From: Clostridia bacterium
Lineage (GTDB): Bacteria > Bacillota > Clostridia > Christensenellales > Aristaeellaceae
DNA: 8,201 bases
NCBI GenBank assembly: GCA_024404275.1
Contig: JAKSQG010000078.1
Span: 1-8,201, forward strand
Reading direction: 5' to 3'
The notes under the pieces were generated by a model. It did no database searches, was not told the origin of the DNA, and worked only from the letters and a program-made list of their open reading frames with translations. Positions 8,189 to 8,201 of the stretch are shown one piece after another (the first letter of the stretch is position 1; each line of letters opens with the position of its first letter). Position numbers and translations under genes: made by a program.

Positions 8189-8201
8189 CCTTCCGAGAAA
8201 A
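8147..8201 (+). CDS. Possible start of a downstream gene (partial, TTG start)
   Basis: GAGGAG at 8135-8140 lies 6 nt before a TTG at 8147-8149. From there the frame is open to the window end and reads METTLFMLKSMVSKPSEK. This would put the start codon inside the palindrome arm. I recognise no family from 18 residues. The ribosome binding site is good, but the TTG start and the overlap with the hairpin make it doubtful. It may equally be non-coding. Confidence 0.25.
   Translation, partial: METTLFMLKSMVSKPSEK

Overview
The window comes from a Gram-positive, moderately GC-rich member of the Clostridia, plausibly a gut Oscillospiraceae/Ruminococcaceae-type organism. This rests on the gene order hrcA-grpE-dnaK-dnaJ-prmA-rsmE, a perfect CIRCE operator in front of hrcA, strong AGGAGG-type ribosome binding sites, a DnaK of Gram-positive type, and a sortase-anchored surface protein next door. 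The genus cannot be told from the sequence.

The left three quarters (1-6428) is one leftward heat-shock operon. A near-consensus SigA promoter (TTGACA-N17-TAGAAT, minus strand, 6400-6428) leads straight into the CIRCE operator (6366-6392). Then follow hrcA (repressor), grpE (nucleotide exchange factor), dnaK (Hsp70), dnaJ (Hsp40), prmA (ribosomal protein L11 methyltransferase) and rsmE (16S rRNA m3U1498 methyltransferase, cut by the left window edge). Genes are tightly packed: hrcA and grpE overlap by 4 nt, and prmA and rsmE abut as TAAATG. The one notable gap, between dnaK and dnaJ, holds a perfect 12-bp hairpin. HrcA binding to CIRCE should repress the whole unit, and GrpE/DnaK/DnaJ form one chaperone cycle.

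A 320-nt divergent intergenic region separates hrcA from a rightward gene (6666-8129) for a secreted surface protein. That protein has a signal peptide, a class II thioester domain (Cys65 in a YCFN motif, Gln244 in an ATQVAIW motif), a further extracellular region, a proline-rich stretch and a C-terminal VPPTGD sorting signal with membrane anchor. Right after it lie a long near-perfect palindrome (8146-8188) and possibly the start of another gene.

The most striking observation is that two unrelated, divergently transcribed genes, hrcA and the surface protein, are each interrupted by exactly one in-frame TAG. Both otherwise read through cleanly to a full-length, family-consistent product. All six complete coding regions end in TAA (five) or TGA (one), and none ends in TAG. 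This pattern suggests that UAG may be read as an amino acid in this organism, by reassignment or suppression. Two independent nonsense mutations or assembly errors remain possible alternatives.
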